Assembly (NCBI RefSeq): GCF_029953635.1
Contig: NZ_CP124543.1
Span: 6,294,367 to 6,358,366, forward strand
DNA length: 64,000 nt
Direction of reading: 5' to 3'
Origin: Halotia branconii CENA392
GTDB lineage: Bacteria; Cyanobacteriota; Cyanobacteriia; Cyanobacteriales; Nostocaceae
A model generated the notes under the pieces. That model was not told where the DNA came from. It ran no database searches and saw nothing but the letters and a program-made list of their open reading frames with translations. Both the position numbers and the translations under genes were made by a program. How positions within the stretch are numbered: position 1 is the first letter of the stretch; each line of letters begins with the position of its first letter. Below are positions 8,682 through 17,432 of the stretch, piece by piece.

Positions 8682-10274
8682 TTATATTTCAAAGGTAGTT
8701 CTAATTACTCCCAGAAAAATGTCACCATTTTGACTATTGTGATTTGGTGCTGTCAGCCAAAGCAGACCAGGAGTAATGCTGATATTGTCGTTAATCTTAT
8801 ACTTATAAAACCCTTCAATGTGAAATCCGGTATCTGGGTCGCTACGAGGTAAGTCTGCTAAAGGTGCTGAAGTACCTGTCAATCTAGGCTGCATCCCGAT
8901 AATAATCCCTCCTAAATTACCTTGTTTGCCCAAATCAGGGAAAGCTAAGGTTACAGCCCAGTTCCAAATATCAGCATCGCCTTTAACTTCTCCAGTCAGT
9001 ACCCGTGCATTGGTATAGCCTACCCATCCACCGAGTTGAAAACCACTACTAATTTTGACATTCGTTTCAATACCATAAGAATTAGAAGAAACTTTTCTGC
9101 CTCCTAAGTTAGATGGTAAACTGCCAGTATTGTGGCCTAAACCGTTGTCGTTGTAAGCATTGACGTAGGTGAAAGCAATCTTAGTAGTTGTATCTTGGTT
9201 ATTTGGATAAAATATAATCTGCCCCAATGCACCATAACCACTGTTAAACAAGCCACTACCAGGGTTATTGGCATTTTTTGCTAGATATATCGCCTGTGCT
9301 TTGATATTCCTGTTCGGTTGATAGGTAACTATTACACCCGTATCTCCACCCAAACGATAAATGGCATTGTATCGACCAAAGCGAGAAATTGTCGCATTTG
9401 TATCGCTTTGTAGAGGATTAATAACATCTCCATCGTCAAAGTAAGTATTAAAACCTGTAGCAGCGGTAATTGTCAACTGCTCATTTAGAGAAAAACGATA
9501 TTGCAACTTACTGAGTACAGCATTATTAGTTGTATCACTACCAGATTGGAAACTTAAGCGAGCTTCATTTCCAGGTGCATTCGGATTAATCACACTACTC
9601 GCTTGAAGTCGTATACGTAGCTGATCTTTTCCAGTAAAGCTAGTATCAAAGTTGAGGCGTATTCGGCTAGAAAATGTGAGGTTGCTATTATCTTCATCAC
9701 CACTACGGCTAGCATCTCCAAAAGCATCTACCGCAGCAAATATCAATTGACCATTCAATTTTGTAGTTGTAGAAAACTGCTGTTTTTCTAGTTGTTCTGT
9801 ACGTGCTTCTAAAACATCAACTCTACCCTGTAAGGTAGTGAGTTCTACTTTGAACTCCTCTTGGAGCTTTTGCAAACTTACCAAATCTTCTTTGGCAACT
9901 ACGTTGTTGATATCAGCAGCAATTCGTTGGTTAACTTTATTTAAACAGGCGTTTAATGCAGTAGCAAACTCAAAGCGAGTCATCGCACGACTTCCTTTGA
10001 AACTACCGTCAGGGTAGCCAGCAATACAGCCATAACGCTCAACTAGAGACTGTAATGCTTGAAATGCCCAGTCAGTTGGCTGTACATCAGAAAGCTGAGA
10101 GACTGAAATAACTGGTGTAGAATTTAGTTGCACATATTGATTAACTTCCTGAAGAGAATCATTTAAATGCTCACTAGATTGCAAACTTTCAGCTTTAACT
10201 CTTACATTCGCAATTAGTATCAAAATTAAGACTGGAGAAACTAAGCACAAAGAAAACCTGAAAAATTGCAACAT
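8682..10274 (-). CDS. SLH-domain outer-membrane porin (cyanobacterial iron uptake porin/OprB type)
   Basis: 530 residues. It has a hydrophobic signal peptide (residues ~8-28), then one S-layer-homology domain (DVQPTDWAFQALQSL, GYPDGSFKGSRAMTRFEFA, residues ~64-115). A coiled coil (~130-170, LQGRVDVLEARTEQLEKQ) precedes a long beta-barrel of about 350 residues with FSSRIRLNFDTS and RYNAIYRLGGDTG. This is the standard layout of cyanobacterial SLH-OprB porins, in which the SLH domain binds peptidoglycan-linked polysaccharide and the barrel spans the outer membrane. Several relatives are annotated as iron uptake porins, but the substrate is not deducible here. It is transcribed alone, divergent from the NB-ARC gene. 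Confidence 0.88.
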   Translation of the reverse strand: MLQFFRFSLCLVSPVLILILIANVRVKAESLQSSEHLNDSLQEVNQYVQLNSTPVISVSQLSDVQPTDWAFQALQSLVERYGCIAGYPDGSFKGSRAMTRFEFATALNACLNKVNQRIAADINNVVAKEDLVSLQKLQEEFKVELTTLQGRVDVLEARTEQLEKQQFSTTTKLNGQLIFAAVDAFGDASRSGDEDNSNLTFSSRIRLNFDTSFTGKDQLRIRLQASSVINPNAPGNEARLSFQSGSDTTNNAVLSKLQYRFSLNEQLTITAATGFNTYFDDGDVINPLQSDTNATISRFGRYNAIYRLGGDTGVIVTYQPNRNIKAQAIYLAKNANNPGSGLFNSGYGALGQIIFYPNNQDTTTKIAFTYVNAYNDNGLGHNTGSLPSNLGGRKVSSNSYGIETNVKISSGFQLGGWVGYTNARVLTGEVKGDADIWNWAVTLAFPDLGKQGNLGGIIIGMQPRLTGTSAPLADLPRSDPDTGFHIEGFYKYKINDNISITPGLLWLTAPNHNSQNGDIFLGVIRTTFEI

Positions 10275-10495
10275 ATTTTTATTTTCAAAAAATCAGTTTA
10301 TATACTTTTACGTTGAAGCTTTATTCATACAGTATCAGAAACATCATTCAGTTTGTGAATTGAATTTCAACTATATATTCAACTTTAAATTCAGAATATT
10401 CAATATCTTCATTTTTGTTACTCAATTGATTAAATGTATTAATTTAATTCCGAAATAAGCTAAACTCACTAAAAGGATTTTTTTCCAGTTGACAA

Positions 10496-12847
10496 ATGGG
10501 TACTGAAAAAATGTCGGAACTCATCAGAGTGGCAAATGATCTAGTTATCCCTAAAACAGGAATAGGTTTGACAGATGTGCAAAAATCTATCCTGGAACAA
10601 GTTTTTGCAGGAAAAAAGCTTAAAGATATTCAGGTTACTGGATACGCGGATGGCACGGTACAGCGAGTATTTTGTCCAAAACTTTGGGAATTATTATCAG
10701 ACGCTACAAAGCAAAAGATACGTATTAATACAGTAAAATTAGTCTTAGAAAAATTATTAAAAGAATTAAATTCTCAAAAAAGTAACGACAACGAAATTGT
10801 TACCCCCATCGAACTGCCTTCAATTCCTGCGCCTATTCTCTCCAAACAACTGCGGCACAATTTACCTGCTCCTAGTTGCACTACATTTGTAGGTCGAGAA
10901 GAAGAAATTGCTCGGCTTTTGGAGTTACTTTCACCCAGGCATTCTGCACATTTGGTGAGCGTCGATGGTATTGGTGGTGTAGGCAAAACAACCCTTGTTC
11001 TAGAAGCAGCCTACCGCTGTATGCACGCTAGTCATAACAATGAAGCCTTTCTGGGTGTGCCAACCTTCGATACTATTATTTTTACTTCGGCCAAACAGTC
11101 TTACCTTACTTGTTTCGGGTTATTACCAAGTTTGGCTCCCAGACGAACTTTACGTGATATTTTTTACCAGATTGCACGCATATTAGATGAGTTAGATATT
11201 ACTGGGGTGAGTTTTGAAGAACAATTAGATTTGATTAAAGATGCCCTCTCCTGTCAGCACACGTTGCTAATTGTTGATAATTTAGAGACGGTGGAAAATC
11301 AGCAGGATGTTTTGGCATTTTTGTATGAATTACCACCAACCGTTAAAGCAGTCATTACTACCCGCGAACAAATTTTGTTTGTACCTGTGCGGTTGACATC
11401 AATGCCAGAATCAGACGGTCTTTGTTTAATTAAGCACGAAGCTGAAGAAAAAGGAGTTGCTCTCAGCAATAAAGATAGTCAAACACTTTACCAAGTTACG
11501 GGTGGTATTCCAGTCGCCATCAGTTATGCAGTAGGACAGTTAGCCAATGGCTACCCTATCAAAGAAGTATTGGGAGGGGTGTCTCAGTCTACAGGAGACG
11601 TTGCCCGTTTTTGCTTTGAAACTTCTGTGAACCCGCTTGTAGGACAATCAGCCCATAAGTTACTCATGGCACTAGCGTTATTTCCGATGCCAGCTTTACA
11701 AGATACTCTTGTGCAAGTTGCAGTGCCAGAAACAAACCCGAATACAACAAGTGCTGACTTGGCTAGATTGCGAGGACTTTCCTTGGTCAGACAAGAGAAT
11801 AATCGCTACAGTATGCTACCACTAACCCGTGAGTATGCCTTAGCTGAACTAAAAACCCACCCTGAGTTTGAAGGCAAAGCCAGAGAGGGGTGGATTAGTT
11901 GGTACTTAAATTTCTCCCAGAGGTACATCGGACAAGATGCTAAAGGGTGGCAAGGAAAGTTTGATGGTTTAGAGGAAGAGTGGCAAAATTTACAAGCTGC
12001 GATTGAGTGGTGTATGGTTGAGGATCGATACGCCGAAATGTTGAAGTTTTGGCAAAATCTTGAGGCATACACTCATATTATGGGTCGGCGAGAAAGTCGT
12101 TTACGATATTGGGACGATCGCCTGACTTGGACAGCATGGCTAATTCAAGCAGCAGAACAACGCGGGGACTGGTCAGTTGCAGCCAAAGTAATGGTTGACC
12201 GTGCTTGGACTCTCACCTCGATGGGTAAACACAAGCAGTTAGAAGAAGCAGACAAACTATTTACTCAGGCTTGGGAGTTACGTCATTATCAAGAAAATTT
12301 GTTTATGCTGACCTTAGCAAGAAATACAGCAGTTTTACGCATTCAACAGCGAAGGTTGGATGAAGCGCAGACTTGGCTAACCCAAGCAAGACAATTACTG
12401 CAAGAGACACAATTAGACCAACAGCAGCGATCGCGGCAATTAGTCCAAATTAAATATTATCAAGGTGAGATTTTTTTTAAAGATGACAAATATGAGCAAG
12501 CAAGAATAATTTTTCAAGAAACTCTAGAACTTGCACAAGCAATGAACTGGACACGCGCCATCTTCTGTACCCAAAACTGGTTGGCTGATGTTGCCATCAA
12601 ACAGCAAAGACTAGATGAAGCCGAACGATTATTAATAGAAGGATTGCGTGTAGCAGAAGCTAACGAAGATAAAAGTCGCATTGCATTTTGTCAACGCTCA
12701 TTATCCTTTTTGGCAAAGGCAAAAGGCAACTTAATTGATGCTCAAAATTGGGCAAATAAAGCATTAGAAAACTTTGAAAAACTAGGAATGCTACCGGAAG
12801 TAGAGGAAACAATAAATGTGCTGCAAAGCCTAGATATTGAAATATGA
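10496..12847 (+). CDS. NB-ARC ATPase with N-terminal helix-turn-helix-like domain and C-terminal TPRs
   Basis: 783 residues. Residues 1-92 form the helical domain seen at the start of many cyanobacterial STAND proteins (LTDVQKSILEQVFAGKKLKDI, KLWELLSDA). An FVGREEEI motif (131-138) introduces the nucleotide-binding domain: Walker A GIGGVGKTT (158-166), Walker B LLIVDNLE (~258-265) and a VITTREQ sensor near 288. From about residue 560 to the end there are repeating helical pairs of TPR type (WLTQARQLLQE, ARIIFQETLELAQ, AERLLIEGLRVAE). The start is ATG at 10496; a second ATG at 10511 is possible. Such proteins are NLR-like switches or transcriptional regulators; the input here is unknown. A terminator overlaps the stop. 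Confidence 0.88.
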   Translation: MGTEKMSELIRVANDLVIPKTGIGLTDVQKSILEQVFAGKKLKDIQVTGYADGTVQRVFCPKLWELLSDATKQKIRINTVKLVLEKLLKELNSQKSNDNEIVTPIELPSIPAPILSKQLRHNLPAPSCTTFVGREEEIARLLELLSPRHSAHLVSVDGIGGVGKTTLVLEAAYRCMHASHNNEAFLGVPTFDTIIFTSAKQSYLTCFGLLPSLAPRRTLRDIFYQIARILDELDITGVSFEEQLDLIKDALSCQHTLLIVDNLETVENQQDVLAFLYELPPTVKAVITTREQILFVPVRLTSMPESDGLCLIKHEAEEKGVALSNKDSQTLYQVTGGIPVAISYAVGQLANGYPIKEVLGGVSQSTGDVARFCFETSVNPLVGQSAHKLLMALALFPMPALQDTLVQVAVPETNPNTTSADLARLRGLSLVRQENNRYSMLPLTREYALAELKTHPEFEGKAREGWISWYLNFSQRYIGQDAKGWQGKFDGLEEEWQNLQAAIEWCMVEDRYAEMLKFWQNLEAYTHIMGRRESRLRYWDDRLTWTAWLIQAAEQRGDWSVAAKVMVDRAWTLTSMGKHKQLEEADKLFTQAWELRHYQENLFMLTLARNTAVLRIQQRRLDEAQTWLTQARQLLQETQLDQQQRSRQLVQIKYYQGEIFFKDDKYEQARIIFQETLELAQAMNWTRAIFCTQNWLADVAIKQQRLDEAERLLIEGLRVAEANEDKSRIAFCQRSLSFLAKAKGNLIDAQNWANKALENFEKLGMLPEVEETINVLQSLDIEI

Positions 12848-12882
12848 AAAACTCCACCCATAAGGGGATGGAGTTTTTGGGC
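12847..12882 (+). terminator. Terminator after the NB-ARC-TPR gene
   Basis: AAAAACTCCA (12847-12856) pairs perfectly with TGGAGTTTTT (12869-12878), extended inward by CCC/GGG with one mismatch. The stem begins on the last base of the stop codon and the right arm ends in a T-run. Confidence 0.75.
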
Positions 12883-13002
12883 ATAGGGCATTGGGAATGG
12901 AGAAAAAGTTATCAGTTACTAGTTATCACTGTTCACTAATTTAATCACCGATGAAGGAATGGAGTTTCTCGCCGCTTTATATAAATTTAAAAACAGCAAG
13001 CC

Positions 13003-13518
13003 TTATGTATAATTCAAAAGAATTTCACAACAAGCAGCAGGAGAGTTACCCATAGCACCTTGCCCAAAATTTAGCTCGAATAATTCCTGAGTTTGAGCAA
13101 ACACTAATTGCCATTCTAAACGTTCAGCTTCTTCTTTAATACCAAAATCGGGAATGTGTTGAAGACAAGCACTAAATAGGTTTTGGCAGTCTTCTTCAAA
13201 CTGATGAATATTAGCTGTATGTGCGTGTAGAACTGCATCAATTTCTTGACTAGGAACCATTCTTATATGTGGATATTTTTGGATCAAAAATAATAACATT
13301 ACATACTGCTTAATTGCCGATAAAGCTTGTGTAACATCCAATTTTTGATATTTATCTGAGCTAAGAAGTCTAAAAAATATTGCTTGCCAGTCAATCAATT
13401 TGACTTGATCAAAGAAATTGTGATTGTTTCTACGCTGGCAACAATTTCTGGTTACTATTTGGATTATATTCAATTTAATCCTCCTAATATAAAGTTTATT
13501 CAAAACATGATTTAGCAA
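13003..13518 (-). CDS. Glycine-rich-domain-like conserved protein
   Basis: 171 residues. The stretch EIDAVLHAHTANIHQFEEDCQNLF, followed by HIPDFG, matches the cyanobacterial proteins usually named glycine-rich domain-containing, whose consensus is DEVWHTHI.DT..Y..DC..LF...HFPYFG. That histidine-rich motif could bind a metal, but here the Trp is replaced by Leu. The C-terminus is short and carries GNSPAACCEILLNYT with a Cys pair. The first ~40 residues are basic and cysteine-containing, so an internal start is possible. It follows the secreted-protein gene at 13534 by 15 bp on the same strand and may be co-transcribed. Function is not known. Confidence 0.7.
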   Translation of the reverse strand: MLNHVLNKLYIRRIKLNIIQIVTRNCCQRRNNHNFFDQVKLIDWQAIFFRLLSSDKYQKLDVTQALSAIKQYVMLLFLIQKYPHIRMVPSQEIDAVLHAHTANIHQFEEDCQNLFSACLQHIPDFGIKEEAERLEWQLVFAQTQELFELNFGQGAMGNSPAACCEILLNYT

Positions 13519-13533
13519 AAACTATAACTTTAA

Positions 13534-14151
13534 TTATTCATAATTGCTCAAATTGGAGTAACGAATCTGCTCTGGGTAAACTCGAAAAGAATCAAAGAAG
13601 TTAACAGCTTCTGTAGTTAACTCATCTTTTGTCAAAGACCCCATAAAATAAAAACGCTGATTAACTACAAATGCGCGATATTGCCCCAGACTTCCATCCG
13701 AATGTTGCATCAATAATTCCAAGCCAGGATGTCCATCAATTACAAGATTAGTAGTTCTAATAATCTTGCCAGTATGACCAATCGTTTCTCGCATAGCACT
13801 TTGCAATACTTGCCGAAGTTGGGGGATAGGTATTCTGGAAGCTTTTGGAAAGTCTCTCTGTATAATGGTGTACGCAGTTTGGGTAGTAGCACTAAAAGAT
13901 GTCAAGCGATTAAGTATGTTTTCTGTAACTACACCTGGCATCAGAATTTGACAATCCCGTTGTGGTCCCCAATATATGTAGTTTTGAGCCACTAATAAAG
14001 GCTGTTTAGGTGTCCGAATACTAGTATTAACAGATACTACTTTATTTGCAGATGTGGGTTGATTAACCAATGCTAATGCTGGGTCTGGAAACGCAGAAAC
14101 CATTACAAAAAAACTGACAGCAAAAGTTTTTAGAGTATTTGTAAGTAACAT
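13534..14151 (-). CDS. Secreted hypothetical protein, PsbP/Mog1-like fold possible
   Basis: 205 residues with a signal peptide (MLLTNTLKTFAVSFFVMVSA, cleavage probably near ALA-LV at residue ~28). The mature part starts with a low-complexity segment, then YWGPQRDCQILMPG. The middle has VIDGHPGLELLM and FVVNQRFYFMGSL, and the end has AVNFFDSFRVYP. The pattern of a glycosylated-looking strand, an R.FV...R.Y.....  strand and a final FFDSF helix is like PsbP/Mog1-fold proteins, but that is a tentative impression. It lies directly upstream of the glycine-rich-domain-like gene (15 bp gap), so the two are probably one unit. Confidence 0.7.
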   Translation of the reverse strand: MLLTNTLKTFAVSFFVMVSAFPDPALALVNQPTSANKVVSVNTSIRTPKQPLLVAQNYIYWGPQRDCQILMPGVVTENILNRLTSFSATTQTAYTIIQRDFPKASRIPIPQLRQVLQSAMRETIGHTGKIIRTTNLVIDGHPGLELLMQHSDGSLGQYRAFVVNQRFYFMGSLTKDELTTEAVNFFDSFRVYPEQIRYSNLSNYE

Positions 14152-14459
14152 GACTTTTTATTCTTGTCTGTGTTAAATAGATATCTCTTGGTTGAGCTAT
14201 AATTAGAGATTTACCATTAAGATAAATATGAGTTCAAACCTCAGTTTTAGTTCAAAGAAGAGTTCATTTAATGCTCACAGAGAAGTTTTCAGTTTCAGCA
14301 AACCCTACTTATACCTTGAGTTCATGTATAGCTAGTTAGTTATAGGTATAAAAAAAGTCGCTACAGCTTTCAGCGCACAGCGTAGCGTTTTGCAGAGAAT
14401 ACCAAGGAAGTTTCCCTATTTTCCCTATGCCTAGAGTGACACAAGAAAGTTATAAATAT
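14152..14459. other. 308-bp intergenic region
   Basis: This separates the end of the site-2 protease gene from the start of the secreted-protein gene. It is A/T-rich at the left of the secreted-gene start and should contain that promoter. The segment near 14360-14395 (GCTACAGCTTTCAGCGCACAG) is GC-richer and looks like a Nostocales dispersed repeat. No gene is seen. Confidence 0.4.
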
Positions 14460-16034
14460 TTAAATTTGTAATAAACGAGCGATCGCCTGGGGTAATGGCA
14501 GCACAATCATTACTAATAAAGCCATTGCAATCAATCCCAAAACGTCACGTCCGTTATTCAGTTCAGTAACATCATTCAAGGCAGGTTCATCAATTAAGGG
14601 GATGAATAATAAGATAATCGCCCAGACAAAAAATTCTGGCTGGACTAAAGAAAGTAGTAGCAATAACAAGCGAGAAATTTGCCCAATAATGATGGCAGTG
14701 CGTTGACCAAACATTGCATGAACAATGTGACCTCCATCTAATTGTCCTACAGGCATCAAATTTAATGCAGTGACAATTAGCCCTAGAAAACCAGCCACGG
14801 CGATAGGATGCAAATCAATAGCTGATTTCGCTGTTAACTGACTTCCTAATGCTAACTTTGAAAGCAACGCCAGTAAGATTGAATATTTAGGATTAAGTGC
14901 ATCAGGATTTAATAGTCCTGTTTTTTCAGTCACAGGAACTACTTCAGAATGAGCTAAACCCCATATTAATAAAGGTAACGTGGCAATAAAACCTGCAATT
15001 GGCCCAGCAATGCTAACGTCAAATAAAGCTTTACGGTTAGGAATTGGACTTCGCATCTGAATAAATGCACCAAAGGTTCCCAAGAAAAAAGGCATGGGAA
15101 TAAAGTAAGGCAGAGTCGAGCGAATTTTGTAGAATTTAGCTGTCAAATAATGGCCAAGTTCGTGGATGCCTAAAATAGTCATCAGCCCTAAAGCATAGGG
15201 TAATCCTTTTAAAAATATGGTTGGGTCAGATTGAAGCTTCGTCGGGTCAATACCAGCAGTTTTTGCCCCTACTAGGGTAGTAGTTAATAAAGTCGCTACC
15301 AGTAGTAATAATGCTAATCCTGGGCGAGTTAACTTTTCTGGTTTACTGGAATTTCCTGCTTTAGCTGCTTGAGTATTGGGAACAAGCACAAAGAAGGGTT
15401 TACCATTGAGACCCTCTTGAAAAATTACTAAGAAGCGATCGCCAAATTCTGCTTCAATATTTGCTTTAATCTGTTGGTAGGCTTTGCCGGGCGTTGTTCT
15501 TAACTGGCCTCGGCAGATCACAGCTTGGGGTCTGTATTCAATGTTTTGGATGTAGTATACAGACCAAGAAAAGCAATTTCGCAGTTGAGTTTCTTGTGTT
15601 GGTTCAATGGGACGCACTGGTACTGGTTCTGCGATAGGATGGATAGCCGATTGTGATTCTGGAGATTGGGGTTCAGTTTGCGTATCTTTTGGTGTTCTAC
15701 GCCCCCATTGAAACAATAGCCAGTATAACAAAAGACAGATCAGTGAAGGCCAAATAATTAGTGATGGCGGTGGAGGTTGCTTCACCCCATACATTAGCGT
15801 CCACCCGCTTAATAGCAATGCTGGTGTCATTAGTACCAGCCACAACAACCAGACAGGAGTCCGGGTGATGTTAGCGACGCTGCGCTGCACCATCAGATAA
15901 GTAGCAAGTCCCAATAAAAGGAGAAACCAAAATGTCATGTGATCTTCAGTAATTTTGAAAAAACGTCCTACCAGTAATGTCAGCACCACATCTCTCACTA
16001 CTAGGTAGAATCTCAATCCCAATTTTTGCCGCAA
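14460..16034 (-). CDS. Site-2 protease family intramembrane metalloprotease (EGY-like)
   Basis: 524 residues. HELGH at 291-295 is the zinc-binding HExxH motif, and NLMPVGQLDGGH at ~425-436 is the second S2P motif (LDG with the third zinc ligand). There are about nine hydrophobic spans; two or three N-terminal spans and a cytoplasmic Pro-rich linker (120-150) precede the core domain. The ~150-220 region is a small soluble insert. The size and layout match the cyanobacterial/plastid EGY-type S2P. It cleaves membrane-bound substrates, such as anti-sigma factors in other bacteria; the substrate here is unknown. Transcribed alone. Confidence 0.88.
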   Translation of the reverse strand: MRQKLGLRFYLVVRDVVLTLLVGRFFKITEDHMTFWFLLLLGLATYLMVQRSVANITRTPVWLLWLVLMTPALLLSGWTLMYGVKQPPPPSLIIWPSLICLLLYWLLFQWGRRTPKDTQTEPQSPESQSAIHPIAEPVPVRPIEPTQETQLRNCFSWSVYYIQNIEYRPQAVICRGQLRTTPGKAYQQIKANIEAEFGDRFLVIFQEGLNGKPFFVLVPNTQAAKAGNSSKPEKLTRPGLALLLLVATLLTTTLVGAKTAGIDPTKLQSDPTIFLKGLPYALGLMTILGIHELGHYLTAKFYKIRSTLPYFIPMPFFLGTFGAFIQMRSPIPNRKALFDVSIAGPIAGFIATLPLLIWGLAHSEVVPVTEKTGLLNPDALNPKYSILLALLSKLALGSQLTAKSAIDLHPIAVAGFLGLIVTALNLMPVGQLDGGHIVHAMFGQRTAIIIGQISRLLLLLLSLVQPEFFVWAIILLFIPLIDEPALNDVTELNNGRDVLGLIAMALLVMIVLPLPQAIARLLQI

Positions 16035-16124
16035 TAGTTAACAGTAGTTGTTCAGTCTTAAATGTAAATTCTTAAGAAGTTCAACTCTATAACTAGATTT
16101 TTTACAACTCCTCAGTTTCAGTTT

Positions 16125-16865
16125 TTGCCCATGTGCCCCTTACCTCAACCGCCGAATCATCCAGTTAAGCCACCACGGGTTGTACTCTCTTACGAAGTTC
16201 CGATCGGAGGAAACCTCCGCTCTGACTTCGCGCTAGATAGCATCTTTGCCTTTCCACCAAATCGGGACACATTAGGAGGAACATCTTACTTCATTGTAAG
16301 AAATGAAGGCAACATCCTTATAGATTGCCCTGCCCTTGACCAAACAAATCAAGATTTTCTGCGATCGCATGGGGGCGTGCGTTGGTTATTTCTCACTCAT
16401 CGAGGTGCTATTGGTAAAACAGCAGAAATTCAACAAACCTGGAGTTGCGAAATTCTCATTCAAGAGCAAGAAGCCTATCTATTGCCAGGATTAACCGTAA
16501 CTACTTTTGACCAAGAACTTAATTTTACTGCAACAACACAAATAATTTGGACACCTGGTCATTCTCCTGGTTCATCTTGCTTATATTACAGCGACTTTGG
16601 AGGAGTGCTATTTTCTGGCCGCCATTTAGTTCCTAATCAACAGGGCGAACCAGTACCATTACGCACAGCAAAAACTTTTCACTGGCCACGACAAATTAAG
16701 AGTCTCCAGTTTTTGCTAGAACGTTATTCACCAGAGACTCTCCAATACATTTGTCCTGGGGCTAATACGGGGTTTCTCAGAGGCAAACGTGTAATAGATA
16801 ATGCTTACCAGCGCCTGACAAAATTGGATTTACAAGCTTTGTTGCGGATACAGCCCCTACTTTAA
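16125..16865 (+). CDS. MBL-fold metallo-hydrolase-like protein
   Basis: 246 residues. FIVRNEGNILIDCPA and WLFLTHRGAIGKT correspond to the first strands and the HxHxDH loop of metallo-beta-lactamase folds, but the loop reads THRGAIGK and so lacks most of the usual ligands. IIWTPGHSPGSSCLYY keeps the later PGHSPGS motif, and LFSGRHLV replaces the usual GD. Metal binding is therefore uncertain; the fold is clear. It starts at ATG 16125, 90 bp from the divergent S2P gene, and may share its promoter region. Cyanobacterial relatives are of unknown substrate. Confidence 0.82.
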   Translation: MPMCPLPQPPNHPVKPPRVVLSYEVPIGGNLRSDFALDSIFAFPPNRDTLGGTSYFIVRNEGNILIDCPALDQTNQDFLRSHGGVRWLFLTHRGAIGKTAEIQQTWSCEILIQEQEAYLLPGLTVTTFDQELNFTATTQIIWTPGHSPGSSCLYYSDFGGVLFSGRHLVPNQQGEPVPLRTAKTFHWPRQIKSLQFLLERYSPETLQYICPGANTGFLRGKRVIDNAYQRLTKLDLQALLRIQPLL

Positions 16866-17287
16866 ACTGAAGTTCCACTGTGCCAATGTCATAATACCTA
16901 AAACTCAATAGTTTCAGTTGCAGTCTCTGAGCTAATTTCAGATTTATGATGATTTGCTAACAATTTCATGACCCGACAACCACACGACCAATTTGCTAAA
17001 CAATATTTAGAAGAATTGCTTTCCCCGTTTGGAAAGGTAGAAGTAAGTCGGGAAGTCACAGATGAAGTTCGCCAAGTAGATATCTTGTTTTCTCCTACAT
17101 TTTCTTCCAATGCTGACCTTCAATCTCTGGGGTTACTTGGTAGAATTGCCACAACTGCCTCATTATTAGAACCTTTCCGCAATCAACCCAGTAAAACCGA
17201 GGTACGTAATTGGGGACTTCCAAGAAATAAATTAATCAGCAAAAATCATAAGTTAATCTTTAAGAGATAATGATAATCATTCTGAAA

Positions 17288-17326
17288 GGGTAAGAGGTGG
17301 TTGCCGTCGGCAACCACCTCTTACCC
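17288..17326. repeat. Perfect hairpin near the left end of the IS
   Basis: Two 19-bp arms (GGGTAAGAGGTGGTTGCCG at 17288-17306 and its complement at 17308-17326) are separated by one base. It sits next to ATAATGATAATCATTCT, which recurs inverted at the other IS end. It may shield the transposase from read-through or act in end recognition. Confidence 0.85.
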
Positions 17327-17432
17327 CCTCAAACACAGAAGGAAAAGTCTGCATCTGCACTCTGTAAATAATTTCAGTGCAATATCATAATTAATATTCA
17401 TGTTTTTAGATTTAAAAACTGAAGAGTGAAAA

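Noticed and set aside
17288..17326. The long hairpins in the IS read as CRISPR repeats or small RNAs
   Set aside because: Each occurs once with a different sequence, without spacer arrays, and both sit inside the element. No CRISPR array is seen anywhere in the window.
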